Below, piece after piece: positions 27,501 to 37,338 of a DNA stretch of 64,000 nucleotides; within the stretch, counting starts at the first letter, position 1, and the number at the start of each line of letters is the position of its first letter. A program made the position numbers and the translations under genes. Origin of the DNA: Prado023 sp963714995 (GTDB lineage Bacteria > Actinomycetota > Actinomycetes > S36-B12 > CAIYMF01); the NCBI GenBank assembly GCA_963714995.1, contig CAVQQP010000017.1, positions 434,001-498,000 of the forward strand, written 5' to 3'. Below the pieces are notes generated by a model, which was not told the DNA's origin, searched no databases, and saw nothing but the letters and a program-made list of their open reading frames with translations.

Positions 27501-29171
27501 ATGAACCGCGTGCCCGAACTGCGCCCCATGACCGATGTCGCCGCCGAGCTGGGGATCGCCCCGGAGCATGTGATCGGCTGGGGGCCGCACCGGGCGAAGG
27601 TGGACCTCGCGGCCCTCGAGGGCCGGGAGCCGACCGGTCGACTGATCCTCGTCTCGGCGATCACCCCCACCCCCTCGGGGGAGGGCAAGACCACCATGGC
27701 CATCGCCCTGGCCATGGGCATGCGGGCCCGCGGCCGGCACGCGGTCCTGGCCCTGCGCGAGCCCTCGCTGGGCCCGGTGTTCGGGATGAAGGGCGGGGGC
27801 ACCGGCGGGGGTGCTGCCACGATCGAGCCGGCCGAGGCCATCAACCTGCACTTCACCGGCGACCTGCACGCCATCACCTCGGCGCACAACCTGCTCTCGG
27901 CACTGGTCGACAACTGCCTGCAGTTCGGCCAGCAGGCACCGCTGGACCCCCGACGGGTCACCTGGCCGCGCGCCGTCGACATGAACGACCGGTTCCTGCG
28001 CCACGTCGTGCTGGGCCTGGGTGGCCCGCTGGACGGGATCCCGCGGGAGTCCGGCTTCCAGATCACCGCCTCGAGCGAGGTCATGGCCGCCCTGTGCCTG
28101 GCCAGCGACCTGGCCGACCTCCAGGCCCGGCTCGGGCGGATCGTGGTCGGGTGGACCAGCGCGGACCTCCCCGTCACCGCCGACGACATCGGGGCGGCGC
28201 CGGCCATGACCGCCCTGCTGCGCGACGCCCTCATGCCCAACCTCGCCCAGACCGCGGACGGTGGGCCGGTCCTGGTGCACGGCGGGCCGTTCGCCAACAT
28301 CGCCCACGGCACCAACTCGATGATCGCCACGCGGATGGCCCTGGCCACCGGCGCCGACGTCATCACCGAGGGCGGGTTCGGCTTCGACCTCGGCGGCGAG
28401 AAGTTCCTCGACATCGCCTGCCGCTCGGCGGGCATCTGGCCCCGGGCGGTCGTCCTGGTCGCGACGCTGAAGGCGCTGCGACTGCACGGGGGCGCGTCGC
28501 TGGCCGAGGTCGGTCGGCCCAACCTGGCAGCGCTGCGGGCCGGCCTGCCGCAGCTCGAGCGGCACCTGTTCAGCGTCGGCGCCTACGGCCTGCCCCCCGT
28601 GGTCGCGCTCAACCTGTTCCCGGACGACCCGCAGGACGAGGTCGACCTGCTGGCCGCCTGGTGCGCCAGCCACGGGGTCCCGATGGCTCCCTGCACCGGG
28701 TTCGCCGACGGGGCCGCCGGGTCGGTCGACCTGGCGGACGTCGTCGCCCGGGTGGTCGATGCCACCGACGCCCACCCGCCGCAGCCCTGGCACCCCTACG
28801 CCCCCGACGCCCCCTACGTCGAGAAGATCGCGGCCGTCGCCAAGCACGTGTACGGCGCCGATGGCATCGAGGTCGCCCCCGCGGCGATCAAGGAGCTGGC
28901 CCGGATCACGGCCGCCGTGGGCACCGACCTGCCGGTGTGCATCGCCAAGACGCACCTCTCGCTGTCCGACGACCCCACCCGCCGGGGCGTGCCGCACGGC
29001 TTCACGATCACCGTGCGCGAGGCCCGGCTCGCCGCCGGTGCGGGCTTCGTCGTGGCCAGCACCGGCTCGATCGTCACGATGCCCGGCCTGCCCCGAGAGC
29101 CGGCTGCCCTGCGCGTCCACATCCGCCCCGACGGATCCATCACCGGCCTGATGGCCGGCGACACCGACTGA
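27501..29171 (+). CDS. fhs: Formate-tetrahydrofolate ligase
   Basis: Fhs activates formate with ATP onto tetrahydrofolate, feeding one-carbon units. The 556-residue protein has the ATP loop TPTPSGEGKTT, the family signature EPSLGPVFGMKGGGTGGG and FANIAHGTNS. Length is normal. The ATG at 27501 fits the family start (PEHVIGWGPHRAKVDL follows shortly). It stands alone between dnaE and an aldo/keto reductase; the enzyme is not universal in actinobacteria. Confidence 0.97.
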   Translation: MNRVPELRPMTDVAAELGIAPEHVIGWGPHRAKVDLAALEGREPTGRLILVSAITPTPSGEGKTTMAIALAMGMRARGRHAVLALREPSLGPVFGMKGGGTGGGAATIEPAEAINLHFTGDLHAITSAHNLLSALVDNCLQFGQQAPLDPRRVTWPRAVDMNDRFLRHVVLGLGGPLDGIPRESGFQITASSEVMAALCLASDLADLQARLGRIVVGWTSADLPVTADDIGAAPAMTALLRDALMPNLAQTADGGPVLVHGGPFANIAHGTNSMIATRMALATGADVITEGGFGFDLGGEKFLDIACRSAGIWPRAVVLVATLKALRLHGGASLAEVGRPNLAALRAGLPQLERHLFSVGAYGLPPVVALNLFPDDPQDEVDLLAAWCASHGVPMAPCTGFADGAAGSVDLADVVARVVDATDAHPPQPWHPYAPDAPYVEKIAAVAKHVYGADGIEVAPAAIKELARITAAVGTDLPVCIAKTHLSLSDDPTRRGVPHGFTITVREARLAAGAGFVVASTGSIVTMPGLPREPAALRVHIRPDGSITGLMAGDTD

Positions 29172-29197
29172 CCCGCCAGGCTGAGTGGTGGGGCGCG

Positions 29198-30082
29198 CTA
29201 CTCCTCGTCGAGGCCGTTGAGCGCGGACAGGTCGGCGAACGTGGCGTCGTCGAGGTCCACCGCGGCCGCGGCGCAGTTCTCCTCGAGGTGCGCCACGGAC
29301 GACGTCCCCGGGATCGGCAGGATCACCGGCGACCGGCGCAGCAGCCACGCCAGCGACAGCTGCGCGGCCGGGATGCCCGTGCGGGCGACGATCCCGGCCA
29401 GCGGGCCGTCGGGACGGGCAAGCGGCCCGGCCGCAACCGGGAACCAGGGGATGAACCCGATGCCGTCAGCCTCGCACGCCTTCAGCACGTCCTCGGAGCT
29501 GCGGTCACCGAGGTTGTACAGGTTCTGCACCGTGGTGACCTCGATGATCTCGCGGGCTGCGGCGAGCTCCTCGACCGTGACCTGCGAGAGCCCCAGGTGG
29601 CGGATCTTGCCCTGCTCCTGGAGCCGCTTCAGCGCCCCGAGCTGGTCCTCGAGGTGGACGTTGGAGTCGATCCGGTGGAGCTGGTAGAGGTCGATGCAGT
29701 CCACCCCGAGGCGCCGCAACGACATCTCGACGCACTGGCGCAGGTAGTAGGGGCTGCCCACCGGCGCCCACTTGTCCGGGCCCTGGCGGGTCAGGCCGCC
29801 CTTCGTCGCGATGAGCACGCCGTCATAGGGGTGCAGGGCCTCGCGGATGAGGTCCTCGGAGACGAACGGACCGTAGGAGTCGGCCGTGTCGATGAAGTCC
29901 ACGCCGAGCTCGACAGCGCGGCGCAGCAGGGCGATGGCACCGTCGCGGTCGGCGGGCTCCCCCCAGATGCCCGGACCGGTGATCCGCATGGCGCCGAAGC
30001 CGAGCCGATGGACCGGGAGGTCACCCCCGATCGCGAACTCACCGGACGAGTGGACGACGGGGGGCAGCTGATCGGTGGCCAT
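29198..30082 (-). CDS. Aldo/keto reductase
   Basis: A 294-residue NADPH-dependent oxidoreductase of the AKR superfamily. The tetrad can be read: Asp in FIDTADSYG with Tyr, Lys in VLIATKGGL, and His in LYQLHRID. The C-terminal cofactor-binding motif is IPGTSSVAHLEEN. It resembles the YhdN/AKR11-14 type; the substrate is unknown. CAGAGT lies 6 nt before the ATG. Confidence 0.93.
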   Translation of the reverse strand: MATDQLPPVVHSSGEFAIGGDLPVHRLGFGAMRITGPGIWGEPADRDGAIALLRRAVELGVDFIDTADSYGPFVSEDLIREALHPYDGVLIATKGGLTRQGPDKWAPVGSPYYLRQCVEMSLRRLGVDCIDLYQLHRIDSNVHLEDQLGALKRLQEQGKIRHLGLSQVTVEELAAAREIIEVTTVQNLYNLGDRSSEDVLKACEADGIGFIPWFPVAAGPLARPDGPLAGIVARTGIPAAQLSLAWLLRRSPVILPIPGTSSVAHLEENCAAAAVDLDDATFADLSALNGLDEE

Positions 30083-30088
30083 GTGCCC

Positions 30089-30094
30089 ACTCTG
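30089..30094 (-). promoter_or_regulatory. Candidate -10 before the aldo/keto reductase
   Basis: CAGAGT, 6 nt before the ATG, within the 33-bp gap to rluD. It fits the leaderless spacing but mismatches TANNNT at the first base. Confidence 0.25.
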
Positions 30095-30115
30095 CCACCG
30101 CGGCCGAAGCCGCGA

Positions 30116-31042
30116 TCAGTCGGGCAGCAGGGTGCGCAGAGCGTGGTCGAGGTCGGCGGGGTAGGGCGAGGTGAACTCGACCCACTCGCCGGTGCCCGGG
30201 TGCAGCAGCCCGAGTCGGACGGCGTGCAGCCACTGGCGCTCCAGTCCGCACCGTGCCGCCAGGACGGGATCCGCTCCGTACATGACGTCGCCGACGCACG
30301 GGTGCCGGATCGCCGCCATGTGGACGCGGATCTGGTGGGTGCGCCCGGTCTCGAGATGGACCTCCACGAGGCTGGCGAACCGGAAGGCCTCGAGCACCTC
30401 GTAGTGCGTCACCGAGTTGCGGCCGCCGGCGATCACGCCGAACTTCCAGTCGTGGTTCGGGTGCCGGCCGATCGGCGCATCGATGGTGCCGCGCAGCGGG
30501 TCGGGCAGGCCCTGGACCAGGGCGTGGTAGACCTTCTCGGGCGTGCGGTCGCGGAACTGCTGCTTGAGGTGGCTGTAGGCCGGCTCGCTCTTGGCCAGCA
30601 CCATCACCCCGGAGGTCCCGACGTCCAGTCGCTGCACGACGCCGCGCCGCTCCGGGGCGCCGGACGTCGAGATCCGGTAGCCGCGCGCCGCCAGGACGCC
30701 GGTGACGCTCGGTCCCTCGAAGCCGTGGCTGGGGTGCGCTGCCACGCCCACCGGCTTGTCCACGACCACGATGTCGGCGTCGTCGTACAGGACCACCAGC
30801 TCGGGGACGTCGACCTCCGGCACGGAGCCCGGCGGCACGACGTCGGGGATCAGGACCTCGACCAGCTGGCCCGGCTCCACGCGGGCGCTCTTGCCCACGA
30901 CCCGGCCGTCGAGCTGCACGTGGCCGGCCTCGGCCAGGTCGGCGGCCTTCGAGCGGGACAGGCCGAACATCCGGGCCAGGGCGGCGTCCACCCGCTCCCC
31001 CGCCAGGCCGTCGGGCACCTGGGCCAGGCGCGGCTCAGCCAT
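30116..31042 (-). CDS. rluD: 23S rRNA pseudouridine synthase, RluD family
   Basis: A 308-residue RluA/RluD-type enzyme that makes pseudouridines in helix 69 of 23S rRNA. An S4 RNA-binding domain occupies residues 10-75; the catalytic motif RLDVGTSGVMVLAKS holds the active-site aspartate; GRTHQIRVHMA is the second signature. It overlaps lspA by 8 bp. The lspA-rluD pairing near dnaE is common in actinobacteria. Confidence 0.96.
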   Translation of the reverse strand: MAEPRLAQVPDGLAGERVDAALARMFGLSRSKAADLAEAGHVQLDGRVVGKSARVEPGQLVEVLIPDVVPPGSVPEVDVPELVVLYDDADIVVVDKPVGVAAHPSHGFEGPSVTGVLAARGYRISTSGAPERRGVVQRLDVGTSGVMVLAKSEPAYSHLKQQFRDRTPEKVYHALVQGLPDPLRGTIDAPIGRHPNHDWKFGVIAGGRNSVTHYEVLEAFRFASLVEVHLETGRTHQIRVHMAAIRHPCVGDVMYGADPVLAARCGLERQWLHAVRLGLLHPGTGEWVEFTSPYPADLDHALRTLLPD

Positions 31043-31547
31043 CGGTCCGCGCCTGCTCGGTGTCGGCGGGCGCCGGGTCGACCTCGCCCATCTCCACGCC
31101 CCTGATGCTCAGCAGGACGGCCAGGATCGCCGACCCGACCAGCGCCATGTCGGCGACGTTGAACACCGGGAAGTTGGGGAACGCCAGGAAGTCCACGACG
31201 TGACCGCGGAAGGGTGCGGGATCACGCAGGATCCGGTCGATCAGGTTGCCGACGGCGCCCCCGAGGATGCCCCCGAGCACGACGGCCCACCACGGATTCG
31301 TCAGGGTCCGCGCGGTGCGCACGATGGCCACGGCCACGATGATCGCGATCACGCTGATGACGACCGTGTAGTTGCCGGCCAGCGAGAACGCCGCACCGGG
31401 GTTGCGCACGAACGTCAGGCGCAGCCACTGCCCGACGATCTCGATGGCCGGCTCGCCCTCGAGCCGGGCCACCGCCAGGGCCTTCGTGACCTGGTCGAGC
31501 ACGACCACCCCTGCTGCCACGCCGAGGGTCAGCGGGAGTCGGCTCAC
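31035..31547 (-). CDS. lspA: Lipoprotein signal peptidase (signal peptidase II)
   Basis: LspA cleaves the signal peptide of diacylglyceryl-prolipoproteins, following Lgt. The 170-residue protein has four helices and the two catalytic aspartates in GNLIDR and FNVADM, plus VRNPGAAFS. Its C-terminal tail is acidic and probably cytoplasmic. The GTG start follows the DksA-like stop by one base. Confidence 0.97.
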   Translation of the reverse strand: MSRLPLTLGVAAGVVVLDQVTKALAVARLEGEPAIEIVGQWLRLTFVRNPGAAFSLAGNYTVVISVIAIIVAVAIVRTARTLTNPWWAVVLGGILGGAVGNLIDRILRDPAPFRGHVVDFLAFPNFPVFNVADMALVGSAILAVLLSIRGVEMGEVDPAPADTEQARTDG

Positions 31548-31548
31548 C

Positions 31549-32286
31549 TCAGCGGCGCTCCTCTGCCTGCTTGCAGGCGATGCACAGGGTGGCGCGCGGG
31601 AAGGCCCGCAGGCGGGCCGCCGGGATGACGGTCCCGCAGGACTCGCAGATCCCGTAGGTCCCGGCTGCCAGCCGGCGCAGTGCGTGCGTGGACTGGTCGA
31701 GCAGGTCCCGCGCGTTGGCGTTGACGCTCATCTCCTGCTCGCGCTCGAGGGTCTTCGAGCCCGCATCGGCCTGGTCGTCGCCGGCACCGTCGCTGGAGTC
31801 GGCAAGCAGGTCGGCCATGTCGGCCTCCCCCATGTGCAGCTCCTCGCGCAGCCGGATGATGTCGGTCTCGAGGGCCACCCGGAATCCGGCGAGCTCCTCA
31901 TCGGTCCACGTCGGGACCGCCGGAGCGGGCGCCACCGGGGGCGGCGGGGCGGCGTGGCCTCGGTCGGTGTCTCCGCCGCGGGGGGCGTGTCGGCAGTCGC
32001 CTCGGGGGCCGGCTTCGTCGCAGCCTTCGTCGGGGTCGCCTTCTTGGGGGTCGCCTTCCTTGCGGGCGCCTTCTTCGCGGTCGCCTTCTCCGCCGGCACG
32101 GTCGGCGTGGGCTGCTCCGCGGTCGGCTTCGGCGTCACCGTCGTCGGGGTTGCCCTGGTCGGACGTGACGGCAGCCGACGTGGCCGGCTCCTGGGCAGGC
32201 TCGGCCTCCCCCTGCCCGGGCAGGGCGGACCTGACGCCGGACACGGCGCGCCGAAGCCCCCCGCTCACCCAGTCACCAGCACCCAT
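31549..32286 (-). CDS. DksA/TraR-type zinc-finger protein with Lys/Ala-rich linker (two compensating frameshifts)
   Basis: The C-terminal 115 residues form a DksA/TraR-like coiled coil and C4 zinc finger (CESCG ... CIACK, with all four cysteines). Such proteins bind the RNA polymerase secondary channel. The ATG at 32286 has AGGAG upstream. Between about 32138 and 31945 the reading frame should shift: the other frame encodes KKAPARKATPKKATPTKAA, a typical actinobacterial Lys/Ala/Pro linker with high third-position GC, while the nominal frame there gives atypical Gly/Asp/Glu sequence. Two opposite single-base indels would restore it. The length (245 residues) is unchanged. The long linker is unusual for DksA; some actinobacterial homologues share it. 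Confidence 0.8.
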   Translation of the reverse strand: MGAGDWVSGGLRRAVSGVRSALPGQGEAEPAQEPATSAAVTSDQGNPDDGDAEADRGAAHADRAGGEGDREEGARKEGDPQEGDPDEGCDEAGPRGDCRHAPRGGDTDRGHAAPPPPVAPAPAVPTWTDEELAGFRVALETDIIRLREELHMGEADMADLLADSSDGAGDDQADAGSKTLEREQEMSVNANARDLLDQSTHALRRLAAGTYGICESCGTVIPAARLRAFPRATLCIACKQAEERR

Positions 32287-32347
32287 CACCGTCTCCTGCC
32301 TGCAGCCCAGCCCCACGGAGGGCACACCATGGGCGAGGATATCCCCC

Positions 32348-32644
32348 GTGCCATCCTTCCGGGCCGCGATCCGCGTCCGACCCGCGGCCAGGCAGGACGC
32401 CGTGGGCGGTCGCGCGGCGACCTCACGTCCCGGTGATCCACCCGTCCTGGAGGTTCGGGTCCGGGCCCGACCGGTCGAGGGTGCTGCGACCGCCGCCGCG
32501 GAACGGGCCCTGGCCGAGGCCCTCGGCGTGCGCCCCCGACAGGTCCGGGTGATCCGGGGCGCGACCTCACGGGACAAGCTCGTGGAGGTCACCGATCCGC
32601 CCGTGGACCTGCCGACCCGCTGGGCCGCCCTGCTCGAGCGGTGA
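32348..32644 (+). CDS. DUF167 (YggU-like) protein
   Basis: A 98-residue protein of the DUF167 family: IRVRPAARQDAVGGR, RARPVEGAATAAAERALAE and IRGATSRDKLVEV are the family's three conserved blocks. Function is unknown; a role in RNA or ribosome biology has been proposed for relatives. I use the GTG at 32348, with GAGG about 10 nt upstream. It is divergent from the DksA-like gene and 61 bp upstream of ileS. Confidence 0.8.
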   Translation: MPSFRAAIRVRPAARQDAVGGRAATSRPGDPPVLEVRVRARPVEGAATAAAERALAEALGVRPRQVRVIRGATSRDKLVEVTDPPVDLPTRWAALLER

Positions 32645-32668
32645 ACGGCCCACCCGCAGGCCCGCGAC

Positions 32669-32674
32669 TAGAAT
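32669..32674 (+). promoter_or_regulatory. Candidate -10 of the ileS promoter
   Basis: TAGAAT on the plus strand, 31 nt before the ileS ATG, followed by an AAGGA ribosome site. The leader is far too short for a T-box. Confidence 0.45.
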
Positions 32675-32705
32675 CAGCGGCCTGCCCCCGATCAAGGACG
32701 AGACG

Positions 32706-35700
32706 ATGACCGCGCACCCGACACCCCCGCACCCTGCGCCGGAGCCGACGCCCGCACGCCCGTACGCGGCGGTCCCGGCGAAGGTCGACCTCGCGGCGGT
32801 GGATCAGCAGATCCTGGCGCTCTGGGCCGAGAACGACGTCTTCCACCGCTCGCTGGCCCAGCGCGAGGGCGCCCCGGAGTGGACGTTCTACGAGGGTCCG
32901 CCCACCGCCAACGGCACACCGGGGACGCACCACGTCGAGGCCCGGGTGTTCAAGGACGTCTTCCCCCGGTTCAGGACGATGCGTGGCTACCGCGTCGATC
33001 GCAAGGCCGGATGGGACTGCCACGGCCTGCCCGTCGAGCTCGCGGTCGAGAAGGAGCTCGGGTTCACCGGCAAGGGCGACATCGAGGCCTACGGCGTCGC
33101 GGAGTTCAACGCCCGGTGCCGGGAGTCCGTCCTTCGCCACGTGGACGAGTTCGCGGTCCTCACCGAGCGCATGGGCTACTGGGTCGACATGGACGATGCC
33201 TACTGGACGATGGATCCGTCCTACGTCCAGAGCGTGTGGTGGTCGCTGAAGCAGATCTTCGACAAGGGACTGCTGGTCCAGGACCACCGGGTGAGCCCCT
33301 ACTGCCCCCGGTGCGGGACCGGCCTGTCCGACCACGAGCTGGCCCAGGGCTACGAGGACGTCATCGACCCCTCGGTCTACGTCCGGATGCCGGTGACCAG
33401 CGGCCCGCTGGCCGAGCGCTTCCCCGGGGCGAGCCTGCTGGTCTGGACGACCACCCCCTGGACCCTGGTGTCCAACACCGCGGTGGCGGTGCGGCCGGAC
33501 GCGACCTACCAGGTGGTCCGGGTGACCGGCGAGCTGGGCGACTCCGAGCTGGTCGTGATCGCCGAGGCCCTGCGCGAGGCCAAGCTGCCCGCGGGCCACG
33601 AGGTCCTGGCCTCGATGCCCGGTCGCGACCTGGAGCGGACCGGGTACTCCCGGCCGTTCGACCTCGTCGAGATCCCCGACGCGCACTACGTGATCCTGGC
33701 CGACTACGTCACGACCGAGGACGGCTCCGGGCTGGTCCACCAGGCACCGGCCTTCGGCGCCGAGGACCTCATCTCGTGCCGGTCGTACGGCCTGCCGGTG
33801 GTCAACCCGCTGCGGCCCGACGGCACGTTCGAGGCGTCGGTGCCGATGGTCGGCGGGATGTTCTTCAAGGCCGCCGACCCCACGCTGGTGGCCGATCTCG
33901 AGGCCCGGGGGCTGCTCTTCCGCCACGAGCAGTTCGAGCACTCCTACCCGCACTGCTGGCGCTGCCACACGCCGCTGGTCTACTACGCCCAGCCGTCCTG
34001 GTACATCCGGACCACGGCCATCAAGGACGCCCTGGTCCGGGAGAACGAGGGCACCACCTGGCACCCGGAGACCATCAAGTGGGGCCGGTACGGCGACTGG
34101 CTGGAGAACAACGTCGACTGGGCCCTGTCGCGCAACCGCTACTGGGGCACCCCGCTGCCGATCTGGCGCTGCCCCGAGGACCACCTGACCTGCATCGGGT
34201 CGCTGGCCGAGCTCGGCGAGCTGGCCGGGCAGGACCTGTCCGATCTGGACCCGCACCGCCCCTACGTCGACGACGTGACGCTCGCCTGCCCGCAGTGCGC
34301 CGCACCGGCCACACGGGTCCCGGAGGTCATCGACGGCTGGTACGACAGCGGCGCCATGCCCTTCGCCCAGTGGGGCTACCCGCACACGGGCGCAGAGGAG
34401 TTCGCGCGGAAGTACCCGGCGGACTTCATCTGCGAGGCGATCGACCAGACCCGCGGGTGGTTCTACACCCTGATGGCCGTGGGCACGCTCGTGTTCGACC
34501 AGTCGAGCTACCGGACCGTGCTGTGCCTGGGCCACATCCTCGACGACGACGGCCGCAAGATGAGCAAGCACCTGGGCAACATCCTCGAGCCGATCCCGCT
34601 GATGGACGACCACGGGGCCGATGCCGTGCGCTGGTTCATGCTGGCCGCAGGGTCGCCGTGGCAGGCGCGCCGCGTGGGCCATGCCGCCATCGCCGAGGTG
34701 GTGCGCCGGACGCTCCTGACGTACTGGAACACGGTGTCCTTCCAGTCGCTCTACGCCCGCACCGCCGGGTTCACCCCGGACCCGGCCACGGCACCCGATG
34801 TGACGGACCGCCCGGTCCTGGACCGCTGGGCGCTGGCCGAGGCCAGCCGGCTGGCCGCCGAGGTGACCGATGCGCTGGACCACTTCGACACCCAGCGCGC
34901 CGGGCGCCTGCTGGCTGCGTTCATCGACGACCTGTCCAACTGGTACGTGCGGCGCTCGCGGCGGCGGTTCTGGGAGGGCGACCCGGCCGCACTGCACACG
35001 CTGCACGAGTGCCTGCGCACCCTGACCCTGCTGATGGCCCCGTTCACGCCGTTCGTCACCGAGCGGGTGTGGCAGGACCTGTTCGCGGCCGACAGCCGCG
35101 ACTCCGTGCACCTGCAGGACTGGCCCGACGACTCCGCGGCGCTGGCCGACCCGGAGCTCGCCGACCAGGTGGCCCTGATCCGCCGACTGGTGGAGCTGGG
35201 CCGCGGCGCCCGCGCCGAGGGCCGGGTGCGCACCCGCCAGCCCCTGGGCCGGGCCCTGGTGTCCGCCCCCGGCTGGGACCGGATGCCCGCAGAGCTGCGC
35301 GACCAGCTGGCCGATGAGCTCAACGTGGTGTCCGTGGTCAGCCTCGGCGGGGGGACCGAGGACGCCACCACCGACGAGCTGGTCCATGTGAGCGTCAAGG
35401 CGAACTTCCGGTCCCTGGGCCGGCGCTACGGCAAGGGCACCCAGGCGGTCGCCGCCGCCATCGGGGCTGCGGACCCCGTGGCGCTGACGACCGCGCTGCG
35501 CGGGACCGGCTCGGCCACGGTCGTGGTGGCTGGCGCACCCGAGACCATCGGGCTCGACGACGTCGTGATCACCGAGACCCCACGGGAGGGCTGGGCGGTG
35601 GCCACCGACGCCGGGGAGACCCTCGCCCTCGACCTGCACCTGACCCCGGAGCTGGTCCGTCGGGGACTGGCGCGCGAGGTGGTCCGGATGGTCCAGGAGG

Positions 35701-35913
35701 GACGCAAGTCCGCCGGGCTGGACGTCAGCGACCGGATCGAGCTCTGGCTCACCGCCGGCTCCGCCGAGCTGGATGCCGCGCTGGACGAGCACACGGCGGA
35801 CATCGCCACGCGAGGTGCTCGCCGTGTCCGTCGCGCGTGACGGTGCCCCCGCCGACGCCTTCAGCGGGACCGACGACGACCTCGGGATGACCTTCGCCCT
35901 GCGCCGGGCCTGA
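32706..35913 (+). CDS. ileS: Isoleucyl-tRNA synthetase, type 2-like (frameshift near the 3' end)
   Basis: Charges tRNA(Ile). The HIGH motif appears as NGTPGTHH at 69-76 and KMSKS as KMSKH at 618-622; both forms are typical of the IleS2 class (eukaryotic-like, often mupirocin-tolerant). The CP1 editing domain (TTTPWTLVSNTA) and zinc-type cysteines (CPRCG, CPQC) are visible. The first frame ends prematurely after EHTADIAT. One extra base in CACGCGAGG (about 35811-35815) explains it: the other frame continues EVLAVSVARDG to FALRRA and a stop at 35913, giving 1068 residues. An essential enzyme, so an assembly indel is likely. Confidence 0.95.
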
Positions 35914-35988
35914 CGAGCCACGCCGCGCCGAGGGCGGGCTGTGGACGACGAGCCCGGGATGTCGGACCGGGGTGGGAGGCTGTCGGCC

Positions 35989-37296
35989 ATGCAGAACCAG
36001 GACCCGAGGGTCGACCGCAGCCGGGGGGCGGTCTACCAGGCGGAGGACTCCGTCGCCTCGGTCATGCGCCGCCCGCACCGGATGGTGCGCGTCGGCTCCT
36101 CGGTCGTGACCCTGCCCGAGGAGGTCCGCTTCGGCAGCCTCGCCGGCATCCAGGCCTACGTCGACTCGGTCGTGGCCGATGCGACCGGCTCAGGGCTGTT
36201 CCCCGATCGGGGGCCGGTCGTGGTCGAGGTGCGTCGGGGATTCCGGATGGCCACCTACTCGCAGGGCCGGATCCACATCCCGGCAGCCGATCCCCGTGGC
36301 CGCTGGGCGCTCACCCGCTCGGTGGTGCTCCATGAGGTCGCGCATCACCTGAACGGCGCTCCGGGGCACGGGAGCGGGTTCCGCGCGACTCTCGTCGCCC
36401 TGTACGACCGGCACGTCGGCCCCGGTGCCGCTGAGCTCCTCCGGCACCTGTTCGCCCCGATCGACGCCGTCCCCGAGCTCGTCGATGCCGAGGCGGGCCC
36501 GGATGAGCAGGTGCGCCGGGTCGCCGCCCTGCTGGCCAAGGCGGAGTCCACGGCCAGCGCCGAGGAGGCGGAGGCCTACCTGGCCAAGGCGGCGCTGGTC
36601 GCACAGCGCCACAGCGTGGACATGGCGGTGGCCGCCATGAGCCCGGACGCCCAGCCCGAGCGGCCGACGCACCGGATGCTGACGATCGGCGAGCCGCGCC
36701 GCGCCCTGAACACCCTGCTGGTCAGCCTGATGGTGGCCACCGCCCGCGCCTGGTCGGTCCGTGTCGACATCGGACACGGCTCCACCTATGTCCTGGTCTA
36801 CGGGATGCCGGCCGACCTCGACCGCGTGGAGGCGGTCTTCGCCACCGCGAGCGCCCTGATGCTGACCCGCGCCCAGGAGCACGTGCGCTCGGGCCAGTGG
36901 CGGGGCACCACCTACCGGCCACCGGCGGGCGGGCCAGCACGCCCGGTGACCGCGGCGGTCGCCCGGAATGCCTTCTGCCTCGGGTTCATCCACCGGCTGG
37001 GACGCAACCTCGACGACGCAGCCCGGGCGGCACGGGCGGGAGCGGAAGCCGGCCAGGAGCCCGGTGCCGCGGGGGCGCAGGGCGGCTCGGGCACGCACCG
37101 CGTCGACCTGGCGCTGCGGGCCCGTGACCTGGCGGTCACCGACTACCACGCGGCCACCTCGAGGGCGCGGGGGGCGTGGCGCGGATCCGCCAGTGCCGCG
37201 GGCACCGCCACCCACAGCCGTCGCGCCGGGGAGCGGGCCGCTGAGGAGTTCGGGCGCAGGGGTGTTGCCGGGGGCCGGCGGGCGATCGGAGGGTGA
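35989..37296 (+). CDS. TIGR04338-type putative metallohydrolase fused to DUF2786
   Basis: Residues 1-165 match the actinobacterial TIGR04338 group: RSRGAVYQAED, then FGSLAGIQAYVD, then a HEVAHH zinc motif (VVLHEVAHHLNG). Residues about 175-215 form a DUF2786 helix pair (VAALLAKAESTASAEEAEAY), and the rest is the domain usually following it. The HExxH motif suggests zinc-dependent hydrolysis, with no known substrate. GGGAGG 9 nt before the ATG at 35989 decides the start over in-frame codons at 35941 and 35959. The Ala/Arg-rich tail looks disordered. Confidence 0.82.
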   Translation: MQNQDPRVDRSRGAVYQAEDSVASVMRRPHRMVRVGSSVVTLPEEVRFGSLAGIQAYVDSVVADATGSGLFPDRGPVVVEVRRGFRMATYSQGRIHIPAADPRGRWALTRSVVLHEVAHHLNGAPGHGSGFRATLVALYDRHVGPGAAELLRHLFAPIDAVPELVDAEAGPDEQVRRVAALLAKAESTASAEEAEAYLAKAALVAQRHSVDMAVAAMSPDAQPERPTHRMLTIGEPRRALNTLLVSLMVATARAWSVRVDIGHGSTYVLVYGMPADLDRVEAVFATASALMLTRAQEHVRSGQWRGTTYRPPAGGPARPVTAAVARNAFCLGFIHRLGRNLDDAARAARAGAEAGQEPGAAGAQGGSGTHRVDLALRARDLAVTDYHAATSRARGAWRGSASAAGTATHSRRAGERAAEEFGRRGVAGGRRAIGG

Positions 37297-37338
37297 GGCT
37301 GCGCCGCCGGGTGGGCCTGGCGGAGCGGCAGGCTGGGG

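Noticed and set aside
23921..31105. A 7.2-kb open frame on the plus strand
   Set aside because: It is antisense to dnaE, the aldo/keto reductase and rluD and crosses fhs in the wrong frame. Long spurious frames are expected at this GC content, and no domain is recognisable.
32645..32705. T-box riboswitch before ileS
   Set aside because: The region between DUF167 and ileS is only 61 bp and lacks specifier or antiterminator structure.
32589..35990. A 1133-codon frame on the minus strand
   Set aside because: It mirrors ileS codon by codon and shows no protein motif; ileS is certain.
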